From assembly GCA_964491805.1 (NCBI GenBank), contig CAZBGU010000006.1, positions 1-34,454 on the forward strand: a DNA stretch of 34,454 nucleotides, read 5' to 3'. The position numbers were made by a program, and so were the translations under genes. Below, in pieces: positions 21,266-29,893 of the stretch (position 1 is the first letter of the stretch; every line of letters starts with the position of its first letter). The stretch comes from UBA11704 sp964491805. Its GTDB lineage: Bacteria; Patescibacteriota; Minisyncoccia; Phycocordibacterales; UBA5272. The notes beneath the pieces are model-generated. The model saw only the letters and a program-made list of their open reading frames with translations. It was not told the DNA's origin and made no database searches.

Positions 21266-23143
21266 CTAATTACCTCCCTTGTCTACGACAAGTGAAGGGT
21301 TGTTGACCCATGTTTCGTGATAGAGAGCAGTTGTAAGTGGAGACAATGTCGTCCTCAAACGAGCTCTAGAAACCTCTTCTTCAGCTTCAAGGATAACTCC
21401 TGATGTTATTGCTGGAGACTGTCCAACATGACTCTGTGAAGGTTTGACTCCAAGTAACATCTCTGATGTAACGACAGCGCCTTGATCTACTCTTCCTATT
21501 GCCCACGTTACAGTTCTTGTCTTTGAGTCGTAAGAAATTGAGGTATTGTCAGTTGTGACACCTTTCCACAAAACATATGCTGGAAGCGTGAACGAAACTT
21601 TGCCATGACTAAGTAAATTCTGTGCAGACATTTTAAGTTTTACGGTATATATAGTTTCCTGGTTTGGTAAAGGCGGTATCGGACCAGAACTCCCAAGAGT
21701 AGAATCTTGATACTGGGTGTGTGCTTCGAGCGTTGCCATGCCTTGCACTCCCCACGTTTTTGTGACTGTCGAAGCGATACTAGTACCGTCTTTTGTCGAA
21801 GCGGTTCCTGTTAGAGTAAGCTTCAGAGTTGGAGAATTATTACCCTTTTGAACAATAGGTATAACAACGTGAAGTGCATTTTGTGCCCCTGGTGCCAAAA
21901 CAGCAAGGTCGGGAAGAGATGCCTTACTCCAAGTAATTGTTCTTTCGCCTGAATCATAGTACCCGCTTGTTGGGTCAATCGTATTATACAGTGCAGCGTC
22001 ACCAGAAAGAGAAAGCTTAACGGTAACATCATCAAGCGCCTGAATACTATCGTTGTGATAGCTAATGACTACTGTCGCTTTGTCGCCATATCGTAACACA
22101 TCGTTAGCACCTCCGTCTGAGGACAAAGACAACACAAATGATAGAGGTGATGACTGAAGAGAAACATCCATGGTATACGCCGAATAAGATACCCCAATTA
22201 CCCCAGCATCATCACTCACAGAACCAATCTTAGCAGAAAAAGTTGCTGTTTCACCTTGCTTTCCATCAAATGTTCCAATAACAGTCGCAGTAAAAGATTC
22301 ACCTCTGGCAAGCTTCGGAACATTCCACGAGTTACTACGCGGTATCGGTTTAGGAGAAAAACTCTCAACAGCGAAACTATTTGGCATAATAACTTGCAAA
22401 ATGCTAGGCAAAGATGTTGTTGCGGAATTGTTTTTTACAACAACCAAATAAGTCCCTGACTGACCGAGCGTTAGTTTGTTTGGACCCTCTATTGTGACTG
22501 ACACAGGAGGACTGCGAAGAATAACCTGAGATGTAATAATCTTGGTAAAGACACCATTTGACCCAGCAACCTTATACTCGAGCTTCACAACAAGATCCCG
22601 CTTCTCTGACTCTGAACCATATAACAAAACTTTAAAATCCTGCTTCTTGGTATCATTTGGCAGAATATCTCCTAATTCCTTTTTTTCTTGAACTTTTTCT
22701 TGTTCGTCTTGAGGACCATCACCCTGCTTATACAGCAATGTAACAGTAACCCCCTGCAACCCAGAAGTATTACGATTGTGCACAGTCAAAGAAAGTGGTG
22801 TTACCTCTCCTCCTTCTACATAAGAAGCAACCTCTGAAACCATGTCGATGTTTTCAGCAGACACAACGTTACGAAGAGACATAACTCTCCAAATAGAAAA
22901 CATAAGTGCGATCGCCAAAAGTGCGATAGAAAAAAATAAAAATTTTGTTCCAAAAGAAACACCGTCAGATTCTTCTCGTTTTACCAAAATAGGCGCATCG
23001 TCCCCCCATGAGGTTGGTAGTGTAAGAGCTCTTCTTTCACGTAGATGATGAATCTCTGCCTCGTTGATTTTTATTTTTGGATCATAAAGTTCATGCTCTA
23101 TAGAATCGAGAGCACTTTCTTCTCGTTTCGAAGGAAAATTCAT
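21266..23143 (-). CDS. Large membrane-anchored beta-sandwich protein
   Basis: A 625-aa protein. Residues 1-60 are charged and cytoplasmic (a KREES motif recurs), one helix follows (about 64-88: KFLFFSIALLAIALMFSIW), and about 535 residues outside form repeated Ig/CARDB/DUF11-like beta sandwiches. Repeated patterns such as LTVHNRNTSGLQGVTVTLLY, YLVVVKNNSATTSLPSILQVIMP and VVISYHNDSIQALDDVTVKLSL look like at least four domains. Proteins of this plan are commonly surface proteins in CPR. TATACT lies 9 nt before the ATG. It could be an attachment or envelope scaffold factor; there is no LPXTG or other sorting motif. Confidence 0.8.
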   Translation of the reverse strand: MNFPSKREESALDSIEHELYDPKIKINEAEIHHLRERRALTLPTSWGDDAPILVKREESDGVSFGTKFLFFSIALLAIALMFSIWRVMSLRNVVSAENIDMVSEVASYVEGGEVTPLSLTVHNRNTSGLQGVTVTLLYKQGDGPQDEQEKVQEKKELGDILPNDTKKQDFKVLLYGSESEKRDLVVKLEYKVAGSNGVFTKIITSQVILRSPPVSVTIEGPNKLTLGQSGTYLVVVKNNSATTSLPSILQVIMPNSFAVESFSPKPIPRSNSWNVPKLARGESFTATVIGTFDGKQGETATFSAKIGSVSDDAGVIGVSYSAYTMDVSLQSSPLSFVLSLSSDGGANDVLRYGDKATVVISYHNDSIQALDDVTVKLSLSGDAALYNTIDPTSGYYDSGERTITWSKASLPDLAVLAPGAQNALHVVIPIVQKGNNSPTLKLTLTGTASTKDGTSIASTVTKTWGVQGMATLEAHTQYQDSTLGSSGPIPPLPNQETIYTVKLKMSAQNLLSHGKVSFTLPAYVLWKGVTTDNTSISYDSKTRTVTWAIGRVDQGAVVTSEMLLGVKPSQSHVGQSPAITSGVILEAEEEVSRARLRTTLSPLTTALYHETWVNNPSLVVDKGGN

Positions 23144-23152
23144 ATACAAGTA

Positions 23153-23158
23153 AGTATA
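23153..23158 (-). promoter_or_regulatory. -10 (TATACT) of the surface protein gene
   Basis: It ends 9 nt before the ATG at 23143; the leader would be 2-3 nt. Confidence 0.45.
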
Positions 23159-23315
23159 TCAGACGAAATAGGAAAGCAAGTCTCTTGTTAATGAATCAAG
23201 GTTTCGAGACACTAGAGCAGTAAGACAAAAAATAAGAGAAGAAGCAATAGGTTGCTAATCACAGCATCTCAAAATCTTTAATGTATCTTAAATTATCATC
23301 GCGGTGATTTTTCTA

Positions 23316-23870
23316 CTACATCTGTATCTCTTTCAAAACTTCCTGTACATGTGTACGAACATCATTCTTTGCAAGCAAAAGTCTTGTGTACAAGTCATCA
23401 ATACTTAATGATGAATACTCTTTGATGTCACTCACACCAATAACTTTCGCATCTGCATAACCAAGCTCAACAAGAAGAATGTAGTAAAGAAGCAACCTTG
23501 CCATCTGTTCGTCGTATAATGAAGAACCGTTAAGAAAAGAAATAACCCTGTCGTATAGGCTTTTATGAGCTCCTTCCCCTCGTACGAACCGCTTAAGGAG
23601 CGTTGTTGCCTCGTGTATGTAGTCTAACGCAACTATTTCACGCTCTGCACCAACCAGTCTCCACACCTCACGACCTTGCACAAGAGTAAGGAGACTCACC
23701 GACCGTGGAAGAGTATGAGCTCTAAGTTTACTTTCAAGCTTTCGAATGCTTTTTGCTTGACAGATAAGCAAACCGAATTCACGCGTAAAGACTTTGAATG
23801 CTTTATCATGTTCCCCTTGATCATATGACTCAAGGACGATTGCACGTGTGACATATTTTTCGATGGCCAT
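23316..23870 (-). CDS. recO: DNA repair protein RecO (short form)
   Basis: RecO loads RecA onto SSB-coated DNA together with RecR. The N-terminal OB fold is clear (YVTRAIVLESYDQGEHDKAFKVFTREFGLLICQAKSIRKLESKLRAHTLPRSVSLLTLVQGREVWRLVGAE), followed by the helical part (HEATTLLKRFVRGEGAHKSLYDRVISFLN, LLLYYILLVELGY). At 184 aa it is shorter than the usual 230-250 and lacks the four-Cys zinc module, as in other short RecO. ssb lies in the same window. No SD is evident. Confidence 0.88.
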   Translation of the reverse strand: MAIEKYVTRAIVLESYDQGEHDKAFKVFTREFGLLICQAKSIRKLESKLRAHTLPRSVSLLTLVQGREVWRLVGAEREIVALDYIHEATTLLKRFVRGEGAHKSLYDRVISFLNGSSLYDEQMARLLLYYILLVELGYADAKVIGVSDIKEYSSLSIDDLYTRLLLAKNDVRTHVQEVLKEIQM

Positions 23871-23900
23871 TTAGTAATATTGGGTAGTTGTGATAGTCAA

Positions 23901-23944
23901 ACAATGACAGTCATTGCTGGACCCGTAGCAATGACCGTCATTGT
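23901..23944 (-). terminator. Terminator of ileS
   Basis: ACAATGACAGTCATTGCT (23901-23918) and its near-perfect complement (23927-23944, one mismatch) form an 18-bp hairpin 9 nt past the ileS stop. The minus strand continues TTGTTTGAC. Confidence 0.75.
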
Positions 23945-23952
23945 TTTGTATG

Positions 23953-26900
23953 TTAACTAAGTGACACTGTTACACTTGCGTCTGAAAGATCGACCTTTGC
24001 ACCTTCTGTAGATGAGTCCTCTTTCACCTCTTTTACTTTACACGTCGAGATAAGAAGTGAGAGATCACCGAGGTTGGTGTGTGATGAGATAGTGAGCGTA
24101 ATTTCATCGGATGGCTGGAGACCTTTTTCCTTACGCATATCTTGCACCGCACGGATAAGTTTACGTACATCACCTTCTTGTTGTAGTTCTTTTGTAATTG
24201 TTGTATCGAGAACAACATCATCTAGTTGTTTCTCATCGATAAGCACCCGCTTTACATTGAGCTCGTCACAGATAAGATTGAAGAACTTTTCATCAATAGG
24301 CTGTCTAAAAGTAACCGACAGAAGTGGCTGCTTCACATTCAGCTTCGTTTCAACTCTCTTCATAAGACCAAGTGAAACTGCATCACGAACATGCTTCATA
24401 TCTACAATGAGCTGCTCATCAATTACTCCTCCAAGAGGCCATGCATCAAGATGAACCGATTCCTTCTCACCTCCAAGCGCTGCATACACCCTCTCTGCAA
24501 TGAATGGCATCACAGGAGCCATAACCTTTGCAAGCGTGAGGAGGGTGTATTTAAGGGTCTCGTACGCTTTCTTTTTCTCAGTAGCGCCTAGATCGCCTTT
24601 GAGGCGTTCACGCGATCTTCTGGTATACCAGACAGATATATCATCTATAATATATCCAATACCATGAGTTGCATCATCAAGGAGATAGCTGTCGTATCCT
24701 TTCGTTGATTCTTCTACAAGCTCGTGAATACGCGATACCATCCATCTGTCAAGGACATCATCAGACATTGGAGACGAAATGACATCTTCTTCTTCGTTCA
24801 TCTCGTAGAGAGTCACAACATTCTCTAATCGACTGATACATTTCTTATAGACATCAGAGACGTAGTCATCATCAAACTGAAGGTTCTCCCCTTTTACTAC
24901 AGGTGAAGACAGCAGTGCGTAGCGCATTGCATCTGCCCCAAACTTCTCAACAAGCTCCATAGGGTCAGTGTAATTCTTTTCACTCTTAGAAAGCTTTGCT
25001 CCAGTTGCTGCAAGAATGTGCCCGTTCACGATTACATGTTGATATGGCGCCATGTCGAAAAGACCAACACCAAGATTAATAAGTGAATAGAACCACCCAC
25101 GAGTCTGATCAATACCCTCTGCAATAAACTGTGCAGGATTGTTCTTATCGAAAAGATGCTTATTCTCAAATGGGTAGTGGATCGACGCAAACGGCATTGA
25201 CCCAGATTCAAACCAGCAATCAAAAACATCACCAATCCTTCTCATCTCTCCACCCTTACTATCTCTCATAGTGACCTCATCAATATATGGTCGATGAAGA
25301 TTGATGGCACCGGTCTCATCACGAGGAACAATCTTTAGGTGAAGTTTGCGTACTTCAGCATTACCAAGATACAGCGTCGTAATAACCTCCTTCTCATCAT
25401 TTCGGACTTCTTCTTCTGTCAAAAGCTCGCTTCCTGCTATCATCATGCGAGCAGGACCTCCGTGGGTTACAATAAGAATTTTTTTGCCTTCATACTTTTC
25501 CTCAAGGTCCATGATAGCTTTCATGGAGCGATTCATCATCTCGCGGTGAGTTTCACCTCCTTCTGGGCGGTTGTCATAATGGAGATAATCGTGACCGAAG
25601 TGATTAAAATATTCAAGGGCAGGCTTTCCGTCAAATACCCCCATCCCATACTCGTGGATTTTTTCTTCAACCTCAACAGGAACCGACAACATCGATGAAA
25701 TTATATGTGCTGTTTCTTGAGTGCGAAGAAACGGCGAGGTGACAACAAGATCAATACCAAATGTCTTGAGAAGTGCTAATGCGTCTACAACCTGTTGTTT
25801 ACCTTTTTCGGTAAGATGATTATTTGGATCTCCTTTTGTCTCAAGTATACCAAGCTCGTTACTCTTAGCTTCACCGTGACGCATTACATAATAGGTATTT
25901 TTTGGTTTCTTCGTTGAGTGTTCTACAAGCTCTTTAAGGGAACCTATCACGCGCACTTCGCTACCATCTTCATTCTTCCACACCGGAAGCGGGGCACCCC
26001 AATACCGTGAGCGTGAAACCGCCCACTCTCGCGCACCTTCTAGCCACTTACCGAAACGTCCATCACGTGTGTGAGATGGAGTCCATCCAATGTTTTGGTT
26101 CTCAGAAACGAGTCTTTCCCTGATCTGTGGAACGTCCACAAACCAGCTACCTGTTGCATAGTTAAGAAGCGGAGTCTTACATCTCCAACAAAGTGGATAT
26201 GAGTGGATGATCTTATGTTTCTCAAAGAGCTTACCGTTATGTGCAAGCCACTTAACAATCTCGATATCCGCTGACTGTGTATCATCCTTCACTTTCACCT
26301 TCATGCCAGCAAAATCAGTGATAGTGTCGACAAAGGTTCCATCCATCTTCACATGCTTAATAACGGGGATACTATGCAACTTCGCAAGATCCATATCCTC
26401 AGCACCAAACGCCGGGGCCTCGTGAGCAATACCTGTGCCAGAATCTTCAGTAATAAAGTCAGCATGCCACACTTTCCAAATATTTTCTTTGTGTTCAATA
26501 TCAACATCAACGAAATACGGGAATACCGGCTTGTATGATTTTCCAACAAGTGTATCGCCGGTGAATTCTTCAACAACCTCAACTGCCTCGCTATCTTTAA
26601 AATATTCTTCAACTTTATTTTTTGCAAGAATAAAAAAATTCTCTTTTCCTTCAAAGACACTTTTTACTTTCACATATACAATATCCTTATGCACTGCGAG
26701 TGCGGTGTTGCCAGGAAGTGTCCACGGTGTTGTTGTCCAGGCAAGAACACATGTTCCGGGTTCATCCACAAGCTCGAACTCTGCTGTCACAGAAAGATCG
26801 GTTACATCATGATACTCAAGACCAACCTCACTCTGTGCTAGTGGTGTCTCACACCGTGGACATATATGCATCATCTTATTGCCTTCGTATGCTAGTTTCT

Positions 26901-27417
26901 TCTCATAGAGCGACTTCCATGCCCACCAAATACTTTCTGTATATGTTGCGTCCATCGTCTTGTACGGATGATCCATGTCTACCCATCTACCAAGACGAGG
27001 CACGACTTTCTTCCACTCCTCTTCATACTGAAGAACGCTTTCATATGCATCTTTGTTAAACTTATCAATACCAAAATCTTCAATATCCTTCTTACTCTTG
27101 AGGCCAAGTTTTTTCTCAATCAGATTCTCAATTGGAAGACCGTGACAATCCCAACCCCATACACGGCGGACCGTATTACCTTTCATTGTCTGATACCGAG
27201 GAATAGCATCTTTAATGGTTCCAGCTAAAATATGACCATAATGAGGAAGACCTGTAGCAAAAGGTGGTCCGTCATAGAATGAAAAGTTACCCCGAGCTTT
27301 TTCGCTTGCCGGAGTTTCAACCGACTTTTCAAAAATTTTATTTTTTCTCCAGAAAGAAAGGACCTCTTGCTCCTTCTCTGCTATTGTTTTTGGAGCGTTG
27401 TTTGGCTGTATAGACAT
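23953..27417 (-). CDS. ileS: Isoleucyl-tRNA synthetase with internal histidine-phosphatase domain
   Basis: IleRS charges tRNA-Ile and edits valine. The 1154-aa protein has HYGH (59-62), the CP1 editing domain (about 190-400, TTTPWTLPGNTAL and SGTGIAHEAPAFG), KLSKS (808-812) and a long C-terminal anticodon part. SPVVKGENLQF after the KLSKS loop is typical of the IleRS2 (eukaryote-like) type. Between PLPVWKNEDGSEVRVIGSLKEL (to about 500) and NLHRPYID (706), where IleRS normally has about 10 residues, lies a full phosphoglycerate-mutase-like domain: RHGEAKSN (R513, H514), LTEKGKQQ, SPFLRT (R565), HEYGMGVFDG (E589), PEGGET and THGG (H652). All catalytic residues of that superfamily are present. 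The usual CPxC just after the insertion reads MRDSKGG. The start MSIQPNN is used; a T-box precedes it. Confidence 0.95.
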   Translation of the reverse strand: MSIQPNNAPKTIAEKEQEVLSFWRKNKIFEKSVETPASEKARGNFSFYDGPPFATGLPHYGHILAGTIKDAIPRYQTMKGNTVRRVWGWDCHGLPIENLIEKKLGLKSKKDIEDFGIDKFNKDAYESVLQYEEEWKKVVPRLGRWVDMDHPYKTMDATYTESIWWAWKSLYEKKLAYEGNKMMHICPRCETPLAQSEVGLEYHDVTDLSVTAEFELVDEPGTCVLAWTTTPWTLPGNTALAVHKDIVYVKVKSVFEGKENFFILAKNKVEEYFKDSEAVEVVEEFTGDTLVGKSYKPVFPYFVDVDIEHKENIWKVWHADFITEDSGTGIAHEAPAFGAEDMDLAKLHSIPVIKHVKMDGTFVDTITDFAGMKVKVKDDTQSADIEIVKWLAHNGKLFEKHKIIHSYPLCWRCKTPLLNYATGSWFVDVPQIRERLVSENQNIGWTPSHTRDGRFGKWLEGAREWAVSRSRYWGAPLPVWKNEDGSEVRVIGSLKELVEHSTKKPKNTYYVMRHGEAKSNELGILETKGDPNNHLTEKGKQQVVDALALLKTFGIDLVVTSPFLRTQETAHIISSMLSVPVEVEEKIHEYGMGVFDGKPALEYFNHFGHDYLHYDNRPEGGETHREMMNRSMKAIMDLEEKYEGKKILIVTHGGPARMMIAGSELLTEEEVRNDEKEVITTLYLGNAEVRKLHLKIVPRDETGAINLHRPYIDEVTMRDSKGGEMRRIGDVFDCWFESGSMPFASIHYPFENKHLFDKNNPAQFIAEGIDQTRGWFYSLINLGVGLFDMAPYQHVIVNGHILAATGAKLSKSEKNYTDPMELVEKFGADAMRYALLSSPVVKGENLQFDDDYVSDVYKKCISRLENVVTLYEMNEEEDVISSPMSDDVLDRWMVSRIHELVEESTKGYDSYLLDDATHGIGYIIDDISVWYTRRSRERLKGDLGATEKKKAYETLKYTLLTLAKVMAPVMPFIAERVYAALGGEKESVHLDAWPLGGVIDEQLIVDMKHVRDAVSLGLMKRVETKLNVKQPLLSVTFRQPIDEKFFNLICDELNVKRVLIDEKQLDDVVLDTTITKELQQEGDVRKLIRAVQDMRKEKGLQPSDEITLTISSHTNLGDLSLLISTCKVKEVKEDSSTEGAKVDLSDASVTVSLS

Positions 27418-27438
27418 AGTATGTATAAGAAATAATTT

Positions 27439-27498
27439 AATAAAATAAAATCGCCCACAGAAATAAATTCGCATTTGAACTTATTTCCAAGGACGATT
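27439..27498 (-). terminator. T-box conditional terminator
   Basis: AAUCGUCC-(UUG)-GAAAUAAGUUC pairs with GAAUUUAUUUC-(UGU)-GGGCGAUU around a 6-nt loop (19 bp in all, two G-U), followed by TTATTTTATT. Its 5' arm overlaps the 3' arm of the antiterminator, so the two are mutually exclusive. The ATG follows 21 nt later. Confidence 0.85.
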
Positions 27499-27674
27499 AG
27501 TATCGTGGTACCACCTTGCTTTATGGTTTGAATATTTGAAATAATTTCATAACTCTAAACCAACTCATTGTATGGGTTCTACGTGTCCGACCGAAGGGTT
27601 GGGGTGCCCCTTCATATGATCACAACATTTCTTCCCGTGCTCAGGAGTGATTAGTTCCTTCGTAGCACTTGCAT
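27439..27674 (-). promoter_or_regulatory. T-box riboswitch controlling ileS
   Basis: In the minus-strand leader of ileS, CAAGG (27518-27514), the 7-nt bulge UGGUACC, ACGAU/AUCGU and CCUUG (27492-27488) make a canonical T-box antiterminator. UGGU in the bulge fits a tRNA ending ACCA, as expected for tRNA-Ile (discriminator A). AAUCGUCC (27498-27491) can instead pair with GGGCGAUU to build a terminator. Upstream, a small hairpin GUGCU/AGCAC enclosing AGGA/UCCU shows AUC, an Ile codon, in its loop (27651-27649). GAAGGG/CCCUUC (27613-27608/27598-27593) has loop CCAA that can pair with UUGG near 27562, like the Stem IIA/B pseudoknot. UGGUUU/AAACCA forms Stem III. Stem I appears ultrashort. Confidence 0.85.
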
Positions 27675-27680
27675 ATATTA

Positions 27681-27708
27681 ATACTAACAAATGTATACGA
27701 TTGTGCAA
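27681..27708 (-). promoter_or_regulatory. ileS leader promoter
   Basis: TTGCAC (27703-27708) and TAGTAT (27681-27686) are 16 bp apart and would start RNA near 27674, just before Stem I of the T-box. Confidence 0.55.
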
Positions 27709-27713
27709 GAAAG

Positions 27714-27739
27714 AAGAAAGCGCGGCCGAAGGCCGCGCC
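27714..27739 (-). terminator. Terminator of the ORFan at 27770
   Basis: GCGCGGCC/GGCCGCGC (27720-27727/27731-27738) with a 3-nt loop is followed on the minus strand by TTTCTTCTTTCTT. It isolates the ileS leader from upstream transcription. Confidence 0.85.
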
Positions 27740-27769
27740 AACCGATCCGGAACCTTAAAGAGCTGATTT

Positions 27770-28003
27770 TCAGCCTCGATCGATTCCGATGAATCCATCA
27801 CGCTCGATGACGTTACCGCTTTGCAAAAGCCCATCGATGGCTTTGCAGATAGCTTCCTTGCGCGATAACGTATCAGTCTTGTTATCGAACAAGTTCTGAT
27901 CGTTGAGGAAGTGCTCGACGACATCATTCTTCGAATGTGGTCCGAAACGGTCCAGGAAACTGAAAATGTCCCTTTGGAGCTGGTCGCACAAATCCGTTTC
28001 CAT
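27770..28003 (-). CDS. Hypothetical small protein, winged-helix-like (cassette-like)
   Basis: A 77-aa protein with the helix-helix-helix-wing look of a small winged-helix domain (LQRDIFSFLDRFGPHSKNDVVEHFLN, SRKEAICKAIDGLLQSGNVIERDGFIGI): the last part resembles a recognition helix and beta wing. A clear SD (AGAGGG) lies 6 nt before the ATG. It has its own GC-rich terminator. It may be a DNA-binding regulator, but that rests on shape only. argS lies 60 nt upstream with no terminator between them, so co-transcription is possible. Confidence 0.65.
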   Translation of the reverse strand: METDLCDQLQRDIFSFLDRFGPHSKNDVVEHFLNDQNLFDNKTDTLSRKEAICKAIDGLLQSGNVIERDGFIGIDRG

Positions 28004-28063
28004 AGCATGCCCTCTGTGGTGGATATGAACGAAGATAATACTACAGCAAATTACTCAATCCGT

Positions 28064-29800
28064 CTACATTTTCGAAGGAGCGTCAATACCGAGTATAAAC
28101 AAACCCTGTTTAAGGGCTGCTTGTGCACGCTTCACAACCATAAGCCTGTGTGCATTACCTACAACATCCCCTTCTACAAGAATCTGTGTGCTTGCATAGT
28201 AACCATTAAATAACTGCGCAACACTAAACAGATAGGTAACTATTTTTTGCGGCGCAAGATCTTCACATGCGGAAGCAATTTCGCGTTCGAAGTGCAGTAA
28301 CTTCTTTTCAAGTTCAGTGACGGTAAGTGTCGACCATACAGGGGCAACACTCCCCCCTCTCTCAAGAAGCGATACACATCGCGCATGAGTATAGAGCAAG
28401 TATGGACCAGAGTCTCCTTCAAAAGAAAGTGAAGTCTCCGGATCAAAGTTAATATTGATACCAGGCTTACTACGAAGTACCGCAACACGAAGCGCAGAGA
28501 GTGCTATCTCTCGTTCAAGTCTTGCTTTTTCAGTTGCGTCAAGATGGGCAATCTTATCCCCGGCACGTTCCTTTACCTCTTCTTCAACAACACCTATCAC
28601 ATCAAGAGCAACCGGTACACCGCCTAAGCGACTCGACATTTTCTGCCCTTTGAAAAGCATGCGGCCATGTGGTACATGAACACTCTTCACTACACGCTCA
28701 GGCCACTCACCTTCTAACTTCGATGCAGCATCTAATACAACCTTAAAATGATTCGCTTGTTCATGGTCGGTAATAAAATACGACTCGTCGACAAAACCAT
28801 ACTCACTAAATTTTTTCTGAATAAGCCCAAGATCTTTTGCTTCGTATGTTGCATGGCCTTCACTATTCATAAACACTGCAGTATTAATATCTTTCCTATC
28901 TTCATCAGGAATATACACAACAGCACCTTCACTTTCAGTGAATACTTTTCCTTCACCAGTATTACTGCGAACGATTTCCTTCCCAAGAGCCTCCACATCA
29001 CTCTCATAGATAATCGCCCCCATCTTTGAACCTATACTTTCTAGCACGCGACCGAAGTACGCGACGTTAACCTCTCGTGCAATATTCCAAAGATCACAAT
29101 CCACGCTAGGAGTTTTTGCATATAAATTTTTTGCAATAGCTCGCATTTCAACTTCTAACTTCGGATTTTCTTTTGCGAGAGTGACACCTCGTACATAACA
29201 TTCACCGAAGTATGTAACAAGCTCTGTCTCTTTTTTAACGTCGTGACCATTTTTCAAAAAATCCAAGCTGTATGATTTTCCTTCCTCCATATCTTTCTTC
29301 CAAACATAGAGTGCCTTTGCTATACCAAATGAAATATCCGATGGGAAACAGAGCACCTGGGTACGTGCACCACCATATGACACAGCTCGCGAAACAAACT
29401 CACCGACAATATTGTTCATCAAGTGACCAATATGAAATGGCTTGAAAAGATTCGGTGACGAGTGTTCAACAAGAATATTCTTACCTGAATATTTCTCAAT
29501 ATGAATATTTTTTATTCCTGTATTCTCATTACGAATCACATCGTCCTTCAGAAAGAAATTAATGAACCCAGGACCCGCGACTTCTACTTTCTGAACAACA
29601 CCCTGAAGGGCATGCGCGAGTTCTGGTGCTATTTTTTCTGCATACATCTTCGGTGACATTCCTTCTTTTTTTGAAAGTGGAAACGCAATGTTTGTGGCGT
29701 AGTCACCGTAAGCAACATCATCAGGTTGGGTAAGAGAAAATGCAACCTCACCGCCTGCAACCTCCGTAAGTTTTTGTGTAAGTAGTTCGTAGGAATTCAT
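28064..29800 (-). CDS. argS: Arginyl-tRNA synthetase
   Basis: ArgRS charges tRNA-Arg. The 578-aa enzyme has an N-terminal Add1 domain, the HIGH motif HIGH (123-126, in NLFKPFHIGHLMN), the catalytic Rossmann fold (DHEQANHFKVVLDAA), KMSSR in place of KMSKS (GQKMSSRLGG), and the DALR anticodon-binding domain (LLYTHARCVSLL, then VTYLFSVAQLFNGYY). The length is normal. TAGTAT lies 6 nt before the ATG, so the message may be leaderless. No T-box or other leader is present, in contrast to ileS. Confidence 0.96.
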   Translation of the reverse strand: MNSYELLTQKLTEVAGGEVAFSLTQPDDVAYGDYATNIAFPLSKKEGMSPKMYAEKIAPELAHALQGVVQKVEVAGPGFINFFLKDDVIRNENTGIKNIHIEKYSGKNILVEHSSPNLFKPFHIGHLMNNIVGEFVSRAVSYGGARTQVLCFPSDISFGIAKALYVWKKDMEEGKSYSLDFLKNGHDVKKETELVTYFGECYVRGVTLAKENPKLEVEMRAIAKNLYAKTPSVDCDLWNIAREVNVAYFGRVLESIGSKMGAIIYESDVEALGKEIVRSNTGEGKVFTESEGAVVYIPDEDRKDINTAVFMNSEGHATYEAKDLGLIQKKFSEYGFVDESYFITDHEQANHFKVVLDAASKLEGEWPERVVKSVHVPHGRMLFKGQKMSSRLGGVPVALDVIGVVEEEVKERAGDKIAHLDATEKARLEREIALSALRVAVLRSKPGININFDPETSLSFEGDSGPYLLYTHARCVSLLERGGSVAPVWSTLTVTELEKKLLHFEREIASACEDLAPQKIVTYLFSVAQLFNGYYASTQILVEGDVVGNAHRLMVVKRAQAALKQGLFILGIDAPSKM

Positions 29801-29806
29801 TCTTCT

Positions 29807-29812
29807 ATACTA
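29807..29812 (-). promoter_or_regulatory. -10 (TAGTAT) of argS
   Basis: It ends 6 nt before the ATG at 29800. Confidence 0.4.
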
Positions 29813-29845
29813 CATTATTTCCCATTGTAACGTAACCCCACAATG

Positions 29846-29877
29846 AAGAAAACCGGTACCTGAAGCACCGGTTTCTT
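29846..29877 (-). terminator. Terminator after the DHFR-like gene
   Basis: AAACCGGT/ACCGGTTT (29850-29857/29867-29874), extended by three pairs after a one-base bulge, is followed on the minus strand by TCTTC. Confidence 0.75.
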
Positions 29878-29893
29878 GTCACAACCTCTGACA

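Noticed and set aside
27565..28008. Minus-strand ORF of 147 codons upstream of ileS
   Set aside because: It overlaps the T-box leader, its promoter and a terminator, and is a shifted frame of the SD-led gene at 27770.
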